DNA from: Salinisphaera sp. Q1T1-3
GTDB taxonomy: Bacteria > Pseudomonadota > Gammaproteobacteria > Nevskiales > Salinisphaeraceae
Length of the DNA stretch: 64,000 nt
Assembly (NCBI RefSeq): GCF_003602005.1
Contig: NZ_QZWD01000011.1
Location: forward strand, 1-64,000
Reading direction: 5' to 3'
Position 1 is the first letter of the stretch, and each line of letters begins with the position of its first letter. The position numbers and the translations under genes were made by a program. Below the pieces are notes generated by a model that was given only the letters and a program-made list of their open reading frames with translations, did no database searches and had not been told where the DNA came from. This document shows positions 16,855-25,585 of this stretch, piece by piece.

Positions 16855-17883
16855 CTATTCGAAATGCGCGTGCCAGCGTTTGATCGCGACCTGATCCTTG
16901 ACCAGCTCCAGCGTCTCGATCAGGGCATCCCGCACTTCATCCGATGCGCCTTCGGCGTTCTCGGCCAGGGTGCGCTGGATGACGCTGTCCACCACATCGG
17001 CGACCAGGGCATCGAACTCGGCCGAGCTCAGACCGCTGACGGCTTCGTCGAGCACGTGATTGACGGTGTCGCGAATGGCGGCATCGAGCGCTTCGGAGAC
17101 GAAACGGCCCAGCATCGGCACGCGCTCGAGACCCGCCAGCGCCGGATTGGCGTCCACGGCCCGATTGACCACGCGGGCCACATACGCCTGCATCTGTTCG
17201 CGATTGTCCTGATAGGCCGCGACCACGGCGTTTTCCAGCTGGCTGCTGATGGCCGCCGTAAGCTGATTCTGTCGCGGCGCGATCACGTCGCTGACGACGC
17301 GGCGGGTCATGGTCTGGCCGCCCGAGCGCATTTCCTCCTGCGCTCCGCTGAGCACGTTGATGACCACCCGGTCGGAGATCTCCTCGACCACGATGTCGTA
17401 ATAGACCATGAGCTGGCGATACACCCACCACGTGCGGATATCGATCACCGACAAGCGCTGCAACCGCATGAGGATCGAGATCACGCGCAGAACGCGCAGA
17501 AAACGAAACCCTGCGACCGGGATACAGCCCAGCACGTCGTACCAGCGCGCGAAGGGATAGAAATACCAGCGGTGGTAACGCTTCTGGACGATCGCCAACG
17601 TCCAGCCGGCCAGCACATCGGCCACGAAGACCGCCACGAAGAACAGATCGATCTGGCCGAAGCGGGCATGGATGGTCTCGCCGTACCAGTGCGTTGCATT
17701 CGGCGCGATGGCATTCAGCCCGTCTGCAACCGGGCCGAGACTATAGGCCAGATCGAAGACGATGAGCGCCAGATTGATACAGACGAGCGCCACGATGGCC
17801 AGATCCCAGATCAACAGCACGCGTTCGGCCGGCGAGCGCTGGGCGTCGAGCATGTCGGCCGGCGTCGGCGTGCGCTCGCGCAT
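16855..17883 (-). CDS. voltage-sensor-like membrane protein without a pore domain
   Basis: The 342-residue protein has hydrophobic helices at about residues 22-46, 77-99 and 113-124. An S4-like arginine ladder follows: R127, R130, R133, R140 and R143 within GFRFLRVLRVISILMRLQRL. This resembles the S1-S4 voltage-sensor domain of ion channels. No S5/P-loop/S6 pore follows. Instead about 190 residues of soluble, acidic, helical sequence extend to the C-terminus (many AVVAAYQ, LDEAVSGLSS type helices). The ATG lies 3 bp after the patatin gene's stop, so the two are co-transcribed. Function is unknown; a voltage- or lipid-responsive membrane protein is possible. Confidence 0.7.
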   Translation of the reverse strand: MRERTPTPADMLDAQRSPAERVLLIWDLAIVALVCINLALIVFDLAYSLGPVADGLNAIAPNATHWYGETIHARFGQIDLFFVAVFVADVLAGWTLAIVQKRYHRWYFYPFARWYDVLGCIPVAGFRFLRVLRVISILMRLQRLSVIDIRTWWVYRQLMVYYDIVVEEISDRVVINVLSGAQEEMRSGGQTMTRRVVSDVIAPRQNQLTAAISSQLENAVVAAYQDNREQMQAYVARVVNRAVDANPALAGLERVPMLGRFVSEALDAAIRDTVNHVLDEAVSGLSSAEFDALVADVVDSVIQRTLAENAEGASDEVRDALIETLELVKDQVAIKRWHAHFE

Positions 17884-17885
17884 GG

Positions 17886-19319
17886 TCACGAACGAACTCC
17901 GGCCGCCTCGACGGACACGGTCTCGAGCATGGCACGGACTTCGGGCAGTTGGCTTTCCATGGTCTGATAGCCCCAGTTGACAGCCAGTTCCAGGCCCGAT
18001 CGGCCCGGTACGAGATTGATCGGCGACAGCGTGCGCCGAAAGCGCACCATCGTATCCGCGTAGACCCGATTGATGCGCATCTGCATCTGCACGGTCTGGG
18101 TAATCGGCCACAGCCAGGCGTTCTTCGGGTCGATGCGCGGGACGAAACAGTCGAAGGCCAGGTAATAGCCGTTGCGCAGCCCGGCCCGGCCATTCGCCAC
18201 GCCGCGCCAGGCTGCGCGGGTCGGGACGTTGTCCGCCACCCCGCCATCGACGATCGCCGCCAGCTCGTCGCGCGACATGAGTTCGGCGAATATCTCGCGT
18301 GTGACACCGGCCCGAGGGCTCGGCTCGTACTGCAGTATCGACGGCACCGCCGCCGAGAAGCCGGCCGCATCGACCGCATGGATCGAGCGGGTGAGCGCAT
18401 CGCGCCCGAGCACGATCGGCTCGACCATGTCCGAACGGAAGAACGTGAGCAGACGGGTCAACCGCGCCGCCACGCGCAGCCGCAGCGGCAGCCAGCGCGT
18501 CGCTCGGCCCTCGCTGCGCAGCTGATCGGTCATCACACGCTCATAGGGCTGGCGCTTGAGCCCGGCAACCACGACATCGAGAGGGATTTCCAGTTCGTCG
18601 AGCCGGACCGGACGCCGGAATTCGCCGACCGACAATCGCTGATGCAGGGCGCGCAGATGCAGATGCAACAGACCGGGCATGCCGAATTCAGCGCGGCGAC
18701 GGGCCGCGGAGAACAGATCCCGATTGGTCAGCGCAGCGGCAAAGTCGACGTGCTCGGCCAGATCGGCGTGGCGGCGCTGGGCCCGCATCAGCCCGAGGAC
18801 CGCGCCCATCGAATTGCCCACGATGTAATCCGGGATCAACCCGGCCTCGTCGAGACAGGCGAACGCACCGGCATAGACATAGCCGGCACCGCCGCCACCG
18901 CCGGCGACCACGACGAGCGCGCGCTGCGCGGCCTCGCGATCAATGGTCTCGGCATCACACACCGCGGCATGGCTGGCCAAGAGCGCATCCCGGGCGAGTC
19001 GGGCCCGCACCCGGACGTCGCCGGCCGCCTCGACGGCCACCGCGAGCTTCTCTTCCTCAGGCGCCGGGCTGCGCAGCGCATCGTGGAGGTGATTGAGCAG
19101 CCAGTCGCGCAGCGAATCGATGGGCTGTGGATCGAGCGTCAGATCCGTGCCGTCGGGCAGACACAACCGATGCATGCGCGCCAGGCCCAGCGCATAGCGC
19201 AGCGCGGCATAGTCGGTATCGGCGATCCGGTCCGGCAACGCGCGACGCGCCCGCACGAGCGCGCGCTCCATGCGCTGCAGCGCCAGCCGGCCGCGTTCGT
19301 CACCCCGGTTATCCGTCAT
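17886..19319 (-). CDS. patatin-like phospholipase
   Basis: The 477-residue protein has about 130 helical N-terminal residues and then a patatin domain. The oxyanion-hole loop is GGGGGAGY (140-147), the nucleophile motif GNSMG (168-172) with Ser170, and the catalytic Asp lies in DGG (358-360), completing a Ser-Asp dyad. The oxyanion loop lacks the basic residue of the usual GGGxRG. There is no signal peptide; a hydrophobic patch near residue 285 could associate with membrane. It should hydrolyse acyl esters of lipids. It is directly followed by the voltage-sensor-like gene, and both lie in the MITE-bracketed block. Confidence 0.85.
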   Translation of the reverse strand: MTDNRGDERGRLALQRMERALVRARRALPDRIADTDYAALRYALGLARMHRLCLPDGTDLTLDPQPIDSLRDWLLNHLHDALRSPAPEEEKLAVAVEAAGDVRVRARLARDALLASHAAVCDAETIDREAAQRALVVVAGGGGGAGYVYAGAFACLDEAGLIPDYIVGNSMGAVLGLMRAQRRHADLAEHVDFAAALTNRDLFSAARRRAEFGMPGLLHLHLRALHQRLSVGEFRRPVRLDELEIPLDVVVAGLKRQPYERVMTDQLRSEGRATRWLPLRLRVAARLTRLLTFFRSDMVEPIVLGRDALTRSIHAVDAAGFSAAVPSILQYEPSPRAGVTREIFAELMSRDELAAIVDGGVADNVPTRAAWRGVANGRAGLRNGYYLAFDCFVPRIDPKNAWLWPITQTVQMQMRINRVYADTMVRFRRTLSPINLVPGRSGLELAVNWGYQTMESQLPEVRAMLETVSVEAAGVRS

Positions 19320-19371
19320 GTCGGCCGGCCGACGGCCGCGTCCCGGTTGACTCGTACTGTGCTCGTCACGC

Positions 19372-19830
19372 TCAGAGACAGACGGCGCCGGTCTTTTCCA
19401 GATAGCGCTGGTGATAGGCCTCGGCCTGATAGAAGGCCGTCAGGGTCTCGATATCGGTCGTGATCGGCCGGTTCAGCCGGGCCTGTTCGGCGTCGAGACT
19501 GGCACGAGCCAGCGCTCGCTGCGCCTCGTCGACGACGAAGATGACCGACCGATACTGGCGGCCGATATCCGGGCCCTGCCGGTTGCGCGTGGTGGGATCG
19601 TGGTGGGCCCAGAAGACCGTCAACAAATCCGCGTAGCCGACGAGCGTCGGATCGAAGACCACACGCACCGCCTCGGCATGGCCGGTCTGGCCGCCACAGA
19701 CTTGCGGATACGTCGGATTTTCCACGTGACCGCCGGCATAGCCCACGCGTGTATCCAGAACGCCGTGCCGGGCCCGGAAGATGGCTTCCGGCTTCCAGAA
19801 ACAACCCATGGCAAACGTGGCACTGGTCAT
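19372..19830 (-). CDS. msrA: peptide methionine sulfoxide reductase A
   Basis: The 152-residue protein has the MsrA active-site motif GCFWKPE at 9-15 with catalytic Cys10. The family segments VGYAGGHVENPTYPQVC and FWAHHDPTTRNRQGPDIGRQYRS follow. It reduces methionine-S-sulfoxide in proteins and free methionine in the cytoplasm. The length is near the minimal MsrA domain and there is no fused MsrB. Lone GGGTCTGTTGTCACGA-type repeat ends lie 40 bp upstream. Confidence 0.93.
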   Translation of the reverse strand: MTSATFAMGCFWKPEAIFRARHGVLDTRVGYAGGHVENPTYPQVCGGQTGHAEAVRVVFDPTLVGYADLLTVFWAHHDPTTRNRQGPDIGRQYRSVIFVVDEAQRALARASLDAEQARLNRPITTDIETLTAFYQAEAYHQRYLEKTGAVCL

Positions 19831-19884
19831 GCAAAGCCCCTCGCACAGTGCATCGAGGCTTCGATCATACCCTAGGGTCTGTTG

Positions 19885-20892
19885 TCACGACTCGGCCGCC
19901 TCCGGGCCATCGGCATAATCGGTGGCCAGCGGCGCCGCATCGATACCGCGCTGGCGCAGGAAATTGACGAGTACATCGGTTCGCCCATGGGTGGCGAGCA
20001 CGCGTCGTGCCCCCGTGGCCGCGATGGTATCGATCAGGCCCGGCCAGTCGGCATGATCGGACAGGACAAAGCCCCGATCGTAGCCACGCCGTCGGCGATT
20101 GCCGCGAATGCGCATCCAGCCGGAGGCGAATCCGGTGCGATGCTCGCCGAAACGCCGCATCCAGCGCGAACCCGCGGCCGAGGGCGGCGCCAACACCAGA
20201 TCCTGCGAGAAATCATGTTCCTTCGGACACTCGCTGACCGGGCAACTGGCCAGCATCTCGACCCCGGCCTCGCGATAGAGCCGGGTCAGCGGCACCAGCG
20301 CGCCGTGCAGATACGCCATGCCCGAGGTCAGCCGGCCGATCTCGGCGAGCAGCCGCTGTGCCTTGCCGAGGCTATAGCAGAACACGACGGTGGTGCGGCC
20401 TGCGGCCGCGTTATCCGCCCACCAGGCCACGATCTCGGCTGCGACCTCGGCACAGGGCGCCCAGCGATAGACCGGCAGTGCGAACGTGGCCTCGGTGATG
20501 AACGTATCGCAGGGCACGACCTCGAAATCAGCACAGGTCGGATCGTGGTCACGCTTGTAGTCGCCCGAGGCCACCCAGGTCTCGTGACCGTCGGAGACCC
20601 GAATCTGGGACGAGCCGAGCACGTGGCCGGCCGGATGAAACGACACCGTCGTCTCGCCGAATGTCAGCGCCTCACCGTAGGCCACGCCGCTGATCGCGAT
20701 ATTCGCGCCGAGACGATGCCTCAGCAGTGCGACCCCGCTGGCCTCGGCCCAGTAATGACCGTGCCCGGCCCGGGCATGATCGGCGTGTGCATGCGTGATC
20801 AGGGCGCGCTCAACGGGGCGCCACGGGTCGATATAGAAATCGCCGGCCGCACAGTAAAGGCCGCGATCGGTGGGTTCGATCAAGGCAGGCAT
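19885..20892 (-). CDS. ligase-associated-type DNA exonuclease (metallo-beta-lactamase/beta-CASP fold)
   Basis: The 335-residue protein starts MPALIEPTDRGLYCAAGDFYIDPWRPV and carries the metal-binding THAHADHA (residues about 33-40). Further ligands lie in FHPAGHVLGSSQI and ASGDYKRD. The C-terminal part contains the beta-CASP-type LSDHADWPGL and ATHGRTDVL segments. Proteins of this type normally sit beside an ATP-dependent DNA ligase and a ligase-associated helicase in bacterial repair operons; neither is visible here, so the gene is an orphan in this window. An in-frame start 57 bp upstream exists but would add a basic tail. Confidence 0.85.
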   Translation of the reverse strand: MPALIEPTDRGLYCAAGDFYIDPWRPVERALITHAHADHARAGHGHYWAEASGVALLRHRLGANIAISGVAYGEALTFGETTVSFHPAGHVLGSSQIRVSDGHETWVASGDYKRDHDPTCADFEVVPCDTFITEATFALPVYRWAPCAEVAAEIVAWWADNAAAGRTTVVFCYSLGKAQRLLAEIGRLTSGMAYLHGALVPLTRLYREAGVEMLASCPVSECPKEHDFSQDLVLAPPSAAGSRWMRRFGEHRTGFASGWMRIRGNRRRRGYDRGFVLSDHADWPGLIDTIAATGARRVLATHGRTDVLVNFLRQRGIDAAPLATDYADGPEAAES

Positions 20893-21027
20893 GAACGCAG
20901 TATCCCGGCGCGGGCGACGACATACAACCGACGCCCCGGCGGTCGCCATCGGCGCGCATCACCGGCCGAACATCCGTATCCGCATCAGCGCGCCCCTGGC
21001 GACCGGACGATCTTTTGAAAAGCGGTC

Positions 21028-21059
21028 GTCGTGCCGCTCGTAACCGCCTGCGGCACGAC
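21028..21059. repeat. 10-bp perfect inverted repeat in the porin leader region
   Basis: GTCGTGCCGC pairs perfectly with GCGGCACGAC across a 12-nt loop. It lies between the exonuclease start and the candidate porin promoter, without a T tract. Its role is unknown. Confidence 0.4.
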
Positions 21060-21132
21060 GCGATACGTGCCGGGTACGGCCCCGTGAAACGGCACCGTCT
21101 GTCGGAAATGACTGGGCCGACATCAAAAAACT

Positions 21133-21161
21133 TCAAACAGATCAAACTTTAGTGCTATATT
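21133..21161 (+). promoter_or_regulatory. candidate sigma70 promoter for the porin gene
   Basis: A TATATT -10 box (21156-21161) lies 17 bp after a weak TCAAAC -35 box (21133-21138) in an AT-rich patch of otherwise GC-rich DNA. It would give a leader of about 225 nt before the porin start. Confidence 0.4.
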
Positions 21162-21393
21162 CACCGAGCGGATTAGGGATCCGCGCGCCATGCCAGGGGG
21201 CAAGAATCGCATCCGGCACCACGCCGGGCGCTTCATCGCCACGCGACTTGCGTGTGCCCATGAAGCGCGCAGCACACGCTGCAAGCGGGGAAACACGCTT
21301 CGAACCCACCTCGGATGGCGTCGCACACTGTACGACGGAGCGGGGGATCTGATGTCGCTCCGCGTCATCGTCACCGAGGGAGAAGGGACAATC

Positions 21394-22722
21394 ATGCGTC
21401 AACACCCAGCAACGACCCTGGCCCTGGCCGTGGCCGGCTGCACCGCCCTGTGGTCGGTTCAGGCCAGCGCGCAGACCAGCAGCCAGCCGAGCCTGGAACA
21501 GCTCCAGCAGCAGATTCAGCAGCTGCAGCAGCAGGTCCAGGACATGAAGACCCAGCAGCAGAACCAGCAGACGCAGGCAGCTTCGACCAGCTCGTCGAAC
21601 AACGGTGCCGCGCCGCAGCAGGCTTCCAGCGAAGGGCCGAAGAAATCGCTCAACGTCGGCGGCGGTGTCGCGGTCGAGTATCAGGTCCAGGATCACGATG
21701 CCGCGCCCGACCAGCGTGACGGCGGCAACCTGATCTTCGACTATTTCTCGCTCAACTTCTCCGGGCAGTACGGCAAGCTGACCTACGCCGCCGAGGAACG
21801 TTTCTCGACCGTCAACTTCGCGGACTCGAGCTTCCTCCACTACGGCTGGGCCGCCTACGACTTCAACGACCACAATCAGCTCAAGGGCGGCTACTTCCAG
21901 GTTCCCTTCGGCATGGTCAAGGACATCGGGTACCAGACCTTCTGGGGTAACCTGACCTACTTCGCCGGGTTCACCGACAACCAGGCAGCCGGTCTGGGCT
22001 ACAAGTACGAGAACGGCGGCTGGCGCGTCGATCTCGATGCCTTCAAGAACGACGACCTGCAGCAGAACAGCCTGTACGGCTCCAACCCGTTCCAGGGCTA
22101 CCAGCAGATCAACGGCGGTAACGGCCGTATCGGCTATACCTTCAACAAGGACGGCGACAACTGGGTCGACGTCTCGGCCGCGGCCCGTGGCGGCCAGCTG
22201 GAAGTCGGCAACTCCAACGACAACGGCACGCGCTGGGCAGCCACGGTCGCCGCCGATGCGCGTATCGGCCTGTGGACGGTGCAGGGCCAGGTCGTCGGCT
22301 ACAAGTACAACATCCCGGACGATCGCTCGTTCAACGGTGCGGCGCTGTCGACGCAGGCCATCACGGTCGAGAACTACGGCTTTGGCTATCAGGTGCCGGC
22401 GAGCGGCGAGATCTACTCGTTCAACGTCGCACGTGATTTCCCGGTCCAGAACATGGGCCCGATCGACAAGTTCCAGGTCTACAACAACTACAGCTACCTG
22501 CACTCGGGTGAAGGCGATTACGACGAGTTCGGCAATCGTATCGGCGACGTCCAGTTCAATGCCGTGGGCGGCGAGATGGTTGCCGGCCCGGTCTACATCT
22601 GGGCCGACATGCTGATCGGCAAGAACTCGGCCATGACCTTCGTCGGTCCGAACGACGGCGACTGGCATCCGCGCTTCAACCTGACGGCTGCGATCTACTT
22701 CGACGGCGATCTCGTCAAGTAA
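21394..22722 (+). CDS. OprO/OprP-like outer-membrane porin with N-terminal coiled coil
   Basis: The 442-residue precursor has a signal peptide (cleavage after QASA, near residue 27). A Gln-rich coiled coil (LEQLQQQIQQLQQQVQDM, about 35-55) and an Asn/Ser linker follow. The rest is a beta-barrel with alternating aromatic strands (GKLTYAAEERFS, YFQVPFGMVKD, GYKYENGGWRVDLDAF). This is the phosphate-selective porin O/P architecture; the real solute is uncertain. A GAGGGAGAAGGGA ribosome binding site precedes the ATG. The codon choice is strongly optimised compared with neighbouring genes, which suggests abundant expression. An in-frame ATG at 21190 is less likely. Confidence 0.85.
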   Translation: MRQHPATTLALAVAGCTALWSVQASAQTSSQPSLEQLQQQIQQLQQQVQDMKTQQQNQQTQAASTSSSNNGAAPQQASSEGPKKSLNVGGGVAVEYQVQDHDAAPDQRDGGNLIFDYFSLNFSGQYGKLTYAAEERFSTVNFADSSFLHYGWAAYDFNDHNQLKGGYFQVPFGMVKDIGYQTFWGNLTYFAGFTDNQAAGLGYKYENGGWRVDLDAFKNDDLQQNSLYGSNPFQGYQQINGGNGRIGYTFNKDGDNWVDVSAAARGGQLEVGNSNDNGTRWAATVAADARIGLWTVQGQVVGYKYNIPDDRSFNGAALSTQAITVENYGFGYQVPASGEIYSFNVARDFPVQNMGPIDKFQVYNNYSYLHSGEGDYDEFGNRIGDVQFNAVGGEMVAGPVYIWADMLIGKNSAMTFVGPNDGDWHPRFNLTAAIYFDGDLVK

Positions 22723-22771
22723 GCGATCGATTGACCCGTCGGCCACAGCCGACGGACTCGATCAAGAACAA

Positions 22772-22801
22772 GGGGCGTCCCATCGGGGACGCCCTTTTTT
22801 T
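22772..22801 (+). terminator. intrinsic terminator after the porin gene
   Basis: GGGCGTCCC pairs with GGGACGCCC around a short loop and is followed by a run of seven T. It lies 50 bp after the porin stop codon. Confidence 0.92.
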
Positions 22802-22806
22802 GCCTG

Positions 22807-23330
22807 CTGATGGGGCCTGCCGACCCACGCCAATAGCTGTTTGCAGTTAGGGAACCTCTGATCTATTCATCCACGGTCGCGTTTGAGTCCCAAAAGGCCA
22901 CGATACAAGGCGCATGGCGCCGCGTCATAGCCACTCTATGATCCAGCCATGCAACGCCGTAGCGCGGCCTTTTGGGCCAAACCGCTTGGCGGCCGGGCTT
23001 TTGCGCGCGCCTGAGCGGCGTTGCCGCTCGCTCATTTGCATTCAGCAAACGGCGCTCGCGGCGTCTTGTCAGACGCGCGCAAAAGACACCGGCGCGACCG
23101 TAGATGAATAGATCAGAGGTTCCTTAGATGAGGCGTAGCACACCTCGTACAGTGATGCCGCGCCGGTCTGCAGGAACGCAGCATTGCCGTCGTGTTCTTG
23201 ATTGAAGACTAGTCCCGACGAATTGGGCCGCCCATGACGATTCGGGTATGGGCGCCCCGCAGCGTTGCGGGTCTGGATCATGACACGCCACGGGGCGGCA
23301 ACTCGCGCCTTGCAGAACACGATTGACGCA
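22807..23330. repeat. dispersed intergenic repeat, copy C, interrupted by MITE copy 2
   Basis: Sequence either side of MITE copy 2 matches the long repeat at 60952-61250. Left of the MITE, GACCCACGCCAATAGCTGTT corresponds to GAGTCCGCGCCAAGCGCTGTT. Right of it, GATGAGGCGT...GATTGCCGTCGTG..., GTTGCGGGTCTGGATCATG and CAACTCGCGCCTTGC correspond to the later parts. The MITE therefore jumped into a pre-existing copy. The outer ends of this copy have diverged. Confidence 0.65.
22847..23127. mobile_element. MITE copy 2 (273 bp plus TTAG target duplications), inverted
   Basis: The element spans 22851-23123, exactly 273 bp like copy 1 but in the opposite orientation. It has the same terminal inverted repeats (GGAACCTCTGATCTATTCAT) and TTAG on both sides. 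By eye it differs from copy 1 at about six positions. It contains no transposase. It sits inside a copy of the dispersed repeat family. Confidence 0.9.
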
Positions 23331-23601
23331 TGCCGGCCGCGGCGCTCGATGCAGGCCGGGACAGGCCGGTACACGCAAGACTTGAACGACCGAGCAGGCT
23401 GTCGACCTCACACACAGGACGTCTCCTGTCCCCGAACCGCCCGTCGTACCGAGACAGCCGATCGATTGGCCTATCGCCCGGCTCGCATCAACGCGGAATC
23501 CGGGCCTGACATCGACCAGCCATGATCAGTTGGCTCGGCGGTCGGTTGCCTTCTGCCGGTTCCAGGCGACAACCGCAACGGCCATGCCGCCATCGATCGG
23601 A
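23331..23601. other. 271-bp non-coding remainder before purD
   Basis: No reading frame, hairpin with T tract or known RNA is evident between the end of the repeat and the purD stop codon. Confidence 0.4.
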
Positions 23602-24903
23602 TCAGCGCTCGCGATCGATCGCGCGATGGCCGATATCGTGGCGATACGTCGCCCCCGGCCATTCAATGGCCGCCACCCCTTCGTAGGCACGTTGCTGGGC
23701 TTCGGCCACATCGTCGCCCAGCGCACAGACGCACAGCACGCGACCGCCAGCCGTGACGACGCGGCCGAGCTCGTCGAGCTTGGTCCCGGCGTGAAAGACC
23801 GCCGTATCCGCATCGCCCACGGCTTCGAGACCCTGCACCACATCGCCCTTGGCATAGGCGCCGGGATAACCGCCGGCCGCCATAACCACACCGACTGCCG
23901 CCCGGTCGTGCCAGCGCACGCTGGCCTGATCCAGGCGGCCGGCCAGCGCGGCCTCGATCAGATCGAGCAGGTCCGAATCCATCCGCATCAGAATCGGCTG
24001 GGTCTCCGGATCGCCCAGGCGGACATTGAATTCGAGCACTTTCGAGGCACCGTCCGGCTCCACCATCAGGCCGGCATAGAGAAAGCCGGTGAAGGCCCGT
24101 CCTTCGGCTGCCATCGCCTTGACCGTCGGCTCGATGATCTCCCGCATCGCCTGCTCGGCCACCGCATCGGTGACCACCGGCGCCGGCGAATAGGCGCCCA
24201 TGCCGCCCGTGTTCGGCCCGACGTCGCCATCGAAGGCCGCCTTGTGATCCTGCGAGCTGGCCAACGGCAGGATGTTCGTCCCGTCGACCAGAGCGATGAA
24301 GCTGGCTTCCTCGCCTTCGAGAAAATCCTCGACAACGATCCGGGCGCCGGCATCCCCGAAGGCATTGTCCTGCAGCATATCGCGGGCCGCAGCCAGTGCT
24401 TGTTCGATATCACGAGCAAGTGTCACGCCCTTGCCCGCGGCCAGACCGTCGGCCTTGATGACGATCGGTGCGCCGCGCTCCCGAATATAAGCCTCGGCGG
24501 CAGCATAGTCGGCGAAGTTGCGATACTCGGCCGTCGGGATCGCGTGACGCGCCAGAAAATCCTTGGAGAACGTCTTGCTCGCCTCGAGCTCGGCAGCCGC
24601 GGCACGCGGGCCGAAACAGGCCAGGCCGGCCGCCTCGAACGCATCCACGATGCCGGCGGCCAGCGGGGCTTCCGGGCCGATGACGGTGAGCGTGACCGCT
24701 TCGTCCTGGGCGAAGTTGACAAGAGCGTCGAGCGCATCGAGCGCGATATTGACGTTCTCCACACCGTTCGTGATCGCCGTCCCCGCATTGCCGGGCGCGA
24801 CATAGATCTTTTCCACGCGTGGCGAAGCGGCGAGCTTCCAGGCCAGCGCATGCTCGCGCCCGCCGTTGCCCACGATGAGAATGCGCTGCGTCGATTGGTT
24901 CAT
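23602..24903 (-). CDS. purD: phosphoribosylamine-glycine ligase
   Basis: The 433-residue ATP-grasp enzyme starts with ILIVGNGGREHALAWKLA (residues about 8-25). It carries VIKADGLAAGKGV (about 136-148), the GAR-synthetase signature in FNVRLGDPETQPIL (about 288-301) and MGAYSPAPVV. It forms glycinamide ribonucleotide from phosphoribosylamine, glycine and ATP in purine synthesis. purH, its usual partner, is not upstream here. A longer frame continues upstream but ATG at 24903 is the canonical start. Length is typical. Confidence 0.96.
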   Translation of the reverse strand: MNQSTQRILIVGNGGREHALAWKLAASPRVEKIYVAPGNAGTAITNGVENVNIALDALDALVNFAQDEAVTLTVIGPEAPLAAGIVDAFEAAGLACFGPRAAAAELEASKTFSKDFLARHAIPTAEYRNFADYAAAEAYIRERGAPIVIKADGLAAGKGVTLARDIEQALAAARDMLQDNAFGDAGARIVVEDFLEGEEASFIALVDGTNILPLASSQDHKAAFDGDVGPNTGGMGAYSPAPVVTDAVAEQAMREIIEPTVKAMAAEGRAFTGFLYAGLMVEPDGASKVLEFNVRLGDPETQPILMRMDSDLLDLIEAALAGRLDQASVRWHDRAAVGVVMAAGGYPGAYAKGDVVQGLEAVGDADTAVFHAGTKLDELGRVVTAGGRVLCVCALGDDVAEAQQRAYEGVAAIEWPGATYRHDIGHRAIDRER

Positions 24904-25048
24904 CACTCGCCCTGATCCGGCCTGTTGTGTGGTCTGGCGGCGCAAAGGGTAGCAAAAAGCCTGCCGGGCTCGGTCGTCGACACGCCGGTCTCGTATGTAC
25001 CGACGACAGACCCTAGGATAGGCCCTCACGATTTTTCGGGACCGATCG

Positions 25049-25585
25049 ATGTCCGAACAGGAAACGCTTTTCTCCGGAGACTTCTTGCGTCTGTGCCGCA
25101 CCGGACGATGGGAATACGTCCAGCGCGTGAATGCCCAGGGGGCGGCGGTGATCGTCGCGGTCACCCCGGACGACGAGCTGCTGCTCGTCGAACAGCCGCG
25201 ACCGGCCCTCGGCGGACCGGTCATCGAGCTGCCGGCCGGGCTGGTCGGCGATATACCCGGCGCCGAAGACGAGGCCCGGGCGACGGCAGCCGCCCGCGAG
25301 CTGGAGGAAGAAACCGGCTGGCGGCCGGACCGCATGCGCTATCTGACCGGCGGCCCGCCCAGTGCCGGTCTGTCCGGCGAGACACTCTGGTTCTTTCGGG
25401 CCATCTCGCTGACCCGCGTGGGCGACGGCGGCGGCGATGACAGCGAGGACATCACCGTGCACACGATCGGCCTGGACGACGTCGATGCCTGGCTGGCCGA
25501 ACGCGAGGCCGCCGGTATTCCGGTCGATCCGAAGGTTTATACCGGGCTGTACTTCATTCGATGCCGGCCCGAGACCGCTTCATGA
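25049..25585 (+). CDS. Nudix hydrolase, ADP-ribose pyrophosphatase-like
   Basis: The 178-residue protein contains ELPAGLVGDIPGAEDEARATAA and then the Nudix core RELEEETGW (about residues 85-93), with the Glu residues for magnesium. The PAG before the box and the overall layout fit the ADP-ribose/NDP-sugar pyrophosphatase branch. The Gly at the head of the Nudix box is displaced by the GDIPG insertion. Its end overlaps the convergent PPTase gene by six bases. Confidence 0.85.
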   Translation: MSEQETLFSGDFLRLCRTGRWEYVQRVNAQGAAVIVAVTPDDELLLVEQPRPALGGPVIELPAGLVGDIPGAEDEARATAAARELEEETGWRPDRMRYLTGGPPSAGLSGETLWFFRAISLTRVGDGGGDDSEDITVHTIGLDDVDAWLAEREAAGIPVDPKVYTGLYFIRCRPETAS

